From contig NZ_JBEZFP010000181.1 in assembly GCF_040649515.1 (NCBI RefSeq), positions 1 to 17,028 of the forward strand: a DNA stretch of 17,028 nucleotides, given 5' to 3'. Numbering within the stretch: the stretch's first letter is position 1; each line of letters begins with the position of its first letter. Below the pieces are notes generated by a model that searched no databases, was not told where the DNA came from, and worked only from the letters and a program-made list of their open reading frames with translations. The position numbers and the translations under genes are program-made. Positions 15,056 through 17,028 of this stretch are shown piece by piece. The stretch is from Yinghuangia elevatio. GTDB taxonomy: Bacteria; Actinomycetota; Actinomycetes; Streptomycetales; Streptomycetaceae.

Positions 15056-15174
15056 GTGATGCGTTTGCGGTGTCCCGCGGAGGACGAAATCCCGCCGCCG
15101 TGATCCGACGCAAGGCGCCTGTCCGGACGGCCCGTGGAGACCGGCCGTGCAGGCCGACGGCGGTGGGCGGGAGG

Positions 15175-15588
15175 TCAGCTCTCCGCGAGGATCTGCGAGA
15201 GTTCGCGGTCGAGATCGAAGTAGCGGTGTTCGGCACCGGGCGCGACCGCGGCGTTGGTGCGCTTGAGGAAGGATTCGAGCGCCCTCGCGGGAGCTTCCAG
15301 GAGCGCTTCGCCCTCAGGGGAGCTCAGCGCGATACACACGATGCCCTGACCGTGGCTTCGGGACGGCCACACGCGGACATCTCCGGTACCCGAGGGCTGG
15401 CGCAGCCCTTCGGCGAGCAGGTCGCGGGCGAACACCCAGTCGACCGTCTCATCGGCACCGGTGTGGAAAGTGGCATGCACCGCGTAGGGGTCCGACGAGT
15501 CGTAGCGCAGTCCCGCGGGGACGGGAAGCGAAGACTCGGCGGAGACGACGAGGCGCAGGTGCAGCTCGCAGCTGACCGTGGTGTTCAT
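15175..15588 (-). CDS. ssgB: Sporulation-specific cell division regulator SsgB
   Basis: A 137-residue SsgA-like protein nearly identical in pattern and length to Streptomyces SsgB: MNTTVSCELHLRLVV at the N-terminus, LPVPAGLRYDSSDPYAVHAT (24-43), VRVWPSRSHGQG (74-85), ALSSPEGEALLEAPARALES (89-108) and an ILAES end. SsgB is known to localise to future septum sites in sporogenic hyphae and to recruit FtsZ there, with SsgA. The start at 15588 gives the usual MNTTVS terminus; an in-frame ATG three codons earlier (15597, adding MAL) is closer to the GAAAGG ribosome binding site and cannot be ruled out. It is alone on its strand, with a stress/sporulation-type promoter candidate about 60 bases upstream. 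Confidence 0.96.
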   Translation of the reverse strand: MNTTVSCELHLRLVVSAESSLPVPAGLRYDSSDPYAVHATFHTGADETVDWVFARDLLAEGLRQPSGTGDVRVWPSRSHGQGIVCIALSSPEGEALLEAPARALESFLKRTNAAVAPGAEHRYFDLDRELSQILAES

Positions 15589-15645
15589 AAGCGCCATGGC
15601 CTTTCGCTCAGTGTGCGCTCGGGGATTCGCACTCGGCGTTCGCAA

Positions 15646-15672
15646 CATCCCACCTACGCGCGGTTCGTAAAC
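15646..15672 (-). promoter_or_regulatory. Candidate SigH-type promoter of ssgB
   Basis: On the minus strand, GTTT (15672-15669) and GGGATG (15651-15646) are separated by 17 bases, resembling the GTTT...GGGTA/T pattern of SigB/SigH-family factors; in S. coelicolor ssgB is known to be SigH-dependent. Spacing is a little long and the -10 imperfect. Predicted leader is about 50 bases. Confidence 0.45.
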
Positions 15673-15697
15673 GTCGTTGCCCGATATACGCGCCTCT

Positions 15698-15723
15698 GGG
15701 TACTCCTTAAGAGCGAAGTACCC
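15698..15723. promoter_or_regulatory. Inverted repeat upstream of the ssgB promoter
   Basis: GGGTACT and AGTACCC, perfect 7-bp arms 12 bases apart, 26 bases upstream of the promoter candidate. Position and symmetry suggest a binding site for a dimeric regulator; none can be named. Confidence 0.5.
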
Positions 15724-15758
15724 GCGAAACACCGCAATGAGGCCGGTCAGCCCATCGG

Positions 15759-15781
15759 GGGAGGGCCTCGCGGGCCCTCCC
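15759..15781. terminator. Stem-loop with 9-bp GC arms in the ssgB-PGPGW spacer
   Basis: GGGAGGGCC-TCGCG-GGCCCTCCC, perfect arms with a 5-base loop. No T-run. It may be a transcription barrier or mRNA leader structure; the rest of 15589-16155 holds no gene that I can support. Confidence 0.45.
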
Positions 15782-16069
15782 GAGGCGAATCGCGGGGGCT
15801 CTCCGGCGGTGTGTTGCGGGTCTGTCCCGGACGCGTACCGGATGTGTCCCGAAGGGGCCGTACGGGTGGCATACGGGCTGTGCCGGGCCGGTCGCGTGGT
15901 GTACCCCAACAGGGGGACGGTTTGTTCTGCGACGCTTGTATCCGAACCGATGTGCGTACGGGGCCTGTGCCCTCAGGGCGCCCCCTTGTAGCGTGGTCCC
16001 TCCCGCACGCGAAGGCCCACGTTACGGGGCACGGGACGGCGTGGGCGACACGGCGCGAACCCACGCCAC

Positions 16070-16124
16070 CAGCACCGCATCAGCACCGAGCCAGCACCGC
16101 ACCAGCACGGCACAAGCACAGCGC
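16070..16124 (+). repeat. 11-bp tandem repeat in the leader of the PGPGW gene
   Basis: Five units in 11-base register: CAGCACCGCAT, CAGCACCGAGC, CAGCACCGCAC, CAGCACGGCAC, AAGCACAGCGC. The last is degenerate. The array ends about 18 bases before the ribosome binding site of the PGPGW gene. An 11-base period is close to one DNA helical turn. Confidence 0.8.
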
Positions 16125-16155
16125 GACAGATATGCACCGAGAAAGGGGACCCACG

Positions 16156-16623
16156 ATGGACACGGGGGCCGCAGGCGCCACCAACAAGGCGCAGGAGACC
16201 GACACCGTCGCGCCGGCGGCGAGGGAGGCCGCGGAGGCCGCGGAGTCGGCGGTGCCGAAGCCCCGCGGGCACGGTTCCCGCGCGCCTCACTTCATCAAGC
16301 GCTCCCGCACGCTGCACCTGACGTGGCAGATCGGTGTCGCGATCGTCGGCTTCGCGGTGATCGTCGCGGGCCTGATCATGATGGTCATCCCCGGGCCGGG
16401 CATTCCCGCGGTCCTGGTGGGCCTGGCGATCCTCGGCACCGAGTTCGTGTGGGCGCAGCGCACGCTGCTGTGGACGAAGGACCAGGCGACGAAGGCCGCG
16501 CAACGGGCCCTCGACCCCAAGACGCGCCGCCGCAACCTGATCATTCTGATCGTCGGCGTCGTCCTCATCGCCGCGGCCGCGGGCCTCTACCTGTGGAAGT
16601 ACGGCCTGGCCATGCCCTTCTGA
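16156..16623 (+). CDS. PGPGW-motif membrane protein (TIGR02611-like)
   Basis: A 155-residue membrane protein. An Ala/Glu-rich cytosolic N-tail (1-45) precedes a basic HFIKRSRTLHLTWQIG (45-60), two close helices (about 57-77 and 81-98) joined by the signature MVIPGPGIPAVLVGLAILGT (76-95), a basic segment TLLWTKDQATKAAQRALDP (103-121) and a third helix (about 127-147). The signature is that of the TIGR02611/PGPGW family, small actinobacterial membrane proteins of unknown function. The ATG at 16156 has AAGGGG 8 bases upstream. It is divergent from ssgB and followed by tRNA-Val. Confidence 0.87.
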   Translation: MDTGAAGATNKAQETDTVAPAAREAAEAAESAVPKPRGHGSRAPHFIKRSRTLHLTWQIGVAIVGFAVIVAGLIMMVIPGPGIPAVLVGLAILGTEFVWAQRTLLWTKDQATKAAQRALDPKTRRRNLIILIVGVVLIAAAAGLYLWKYGLAMPF

Positions 16624-16648
16624 GGGCGGCACGACGACCCCCTGCCAT

Positions 16649-16667
16649 GCGGTAAGGTTCTTACCGC
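16649..16667 (+). promoter_or_regulatory. Palindrome and -10-like element just before tRNA-Val(CAC)
   Basis: GCGGTAAG-GTT-CTTACCGC, perfect 8-bp arms, ends 4 bases before the tRNA. TAAGGT (16653-16658) could be the -10 of the tRNA promoter, with no clear -35. As RNA it could instead terminate the PGPGW transcript. Confidence 0.5.
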
Positions 16668-16671
16668 GCCC

Positions 16672-16743
16672 GGGCGATTAGCTCAGCGGGAGAGCACTTC
16701 GTTCACACCGAAGGGGTCACTGGTTCGATCCCAGTATCGCCCA
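16672..16743 (+). tRNA. tRNA-Val (anticodon CAC)
   Basis: A 72-base cloverleaf: acceptor GGGCGAT/ATCGCCC, anticodon stem CTTCG/CGAAG with loop TTCACAC (anticodon CAC), T-arm ACTGG-TTCGATC-CCAGT, discriminator A. D- and T-arms match the GAC isoacceptors at 7128 and 7304 almost exactly, while acceptor and anticodon stems differ. Confidence 0.96.
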
Positions 16744-16750
16744 CGAGCGC

Positions 16751-16804
16751 GAGGGCGACCCATGTCCGCAGAAAGCGCGGACCGGGTCGCCCTCGTTGTT
16801 TTTT
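16751..16804 (+). terminator. Intrinsic terminator of tRNA-Val(CAC)
   Basis: GAGGGCGACCC (16751-16761) pairs with GGGTCGCCCTC (16784-16794); the loop has an inner GTCCGC/GCGGAC stem. A T-rich run (GTTGTTTTTT) follows at once, making this the only textbook rho-independent terminator in the window. Confidence 0.92.
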
Positions 16805-16907
16805 GGCGGCTTCGCCGCGGCGGGGGCTTCGCCACCCGCACCCCCTGTTGGGGGTTCTGGTCGGGTGAAGCGCAGACCCCCGCGCCCCGGTAACCGTGGG
16901 CAGCTGC
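16805..16907. other. Non-coding GC-rich spacer with short hairpins
   Basis: No gene. Small hairpins GCGGC-TTC-GCCGC (about 16806-16818) and ACCCCC-TGTT-GGGGGT (16840-16855) precede the tandem repeat. Confidence 0.5.
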
Positions 16908-16908
16908 G

Positions 16909-17028
16909 GTGGGCTCGCCTTCGGCTTCGCGGTGGTGGGCTCGCCTTCGGCTTCGCGGTGGTGGGCTCGCCTTCGGCTTCGCGGTGGTGGGCTCGCCTTC
17001 GGCTTCGCGGTGGTGGGCTCGCCTTCGG
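16909..17028. repeat. 26-bp tandem repeat, at least 4.6 units, cut by the window end
   Basis: Units begin at 16909, 16935, 16961, 16987 and 17013, each opening with GTGGGCTCGCC and containing TTCGGCTTCGCGG. The copies are identical where complete and the fifth runs into the window end. The 26-base unit is not a multiple of three, so it is not a coding repeat. Confidence 0.93.

Larger units (their letters stand above)
14630..15174. other. Long spacer between the small membrane protein gene and ssgB
   Basis: About 545 bases without a confident gene. It carries a 17-bp palindrome, a 7-bp inverted repeat, a 14-bp stem-loop and a hairpin 27 bases from the ssgB stop (ACGGCC/GGCCGT, 15127-15148), the last a weak terminator candidate. 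A 26-codon frame (14683-14763, starting MHAVNPVTRAG) lacks a ribosome binding site and is not called. Confidence 0.5.

Noticed and set aside
16909..17028. The 26-bp repeats considered as a CRISPR array
   Set aside because: There are no unique spacers between units; it is a head-to-tail tandem repeat.

Overview
The window is high-GC DNA from a sporulating, filamentous actinomycete, most likely a member of the Streptomycetaceae. Evidence: strong G/C bias at third codon positions, many GTG starts, an almost textbook SsgB (a sporulation regulator restricted to morphologically complex actinomycetes), a DUF4328 zinc-ribbon membrane protein, a PGPGW-motif (TIGR02611-type) membrane protein, and typical Streptomyces-like tRNA-Gly/Cys/Val genes. 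The genus cannot be fixed from the sequence alone.

Left third (80-5575, all minus strand): a guanidine-use operon. A clear guanidine-I (ykkC class) riboswitch precedes an APC-family permease. Three genes follow, each overlapping the previous one by the four bases GTGA: two DUF1989 proteins (carboxyguanidine deiminase subunits CgdA and CgdB, formerly UAAP1/UAAP2) and an AHS2-AHS1 (KipA-KipI) carboxyltransferase. Together they would import guanidine, carboxylate it and deiminate carboxyguanidine toward allophanate. The carboxylase lacks both its biotin carboxylase and biotin carrier domains, so these parts and the allophanate hydrolase must lie elsewhere, perhaps just beyond the left edge. A 15-bp tandem repeat in the carboxylase adds a TVE-rich insert within AHS1.

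Middle (5714-10133): a membrane-anchored SpoIIE/PP2C-type phosphatase; a minus-strand tRNA operon in the order Gly(GCC), Cys(GCA), Val(GAC), Val(GAC) with a visible promoter; and a 695-residue DUF4328 membrane protein with an N-terminal zinc ribbon and a long Ala/Pro/Glu tail.

Right part (10134-17028): a pabB-pabC folate operon (plus strand, ATGA overlap); a tandem-GNAT acetyltransferase; a cytosolic DsbA-family thioredoxin-fold protein convergent to it, with two short tandem-repeat blocks between; a small three-helix membrane protein of unknown function; ssgB on the minus strand; a PGPGW membrane protein on the plus strand; tRNA-Val(CAC) with a strong terminator; and a 26-bp tandem repeat that runs off the right end. 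The long spacers carry several palindromes and stem-loops, listed separately.
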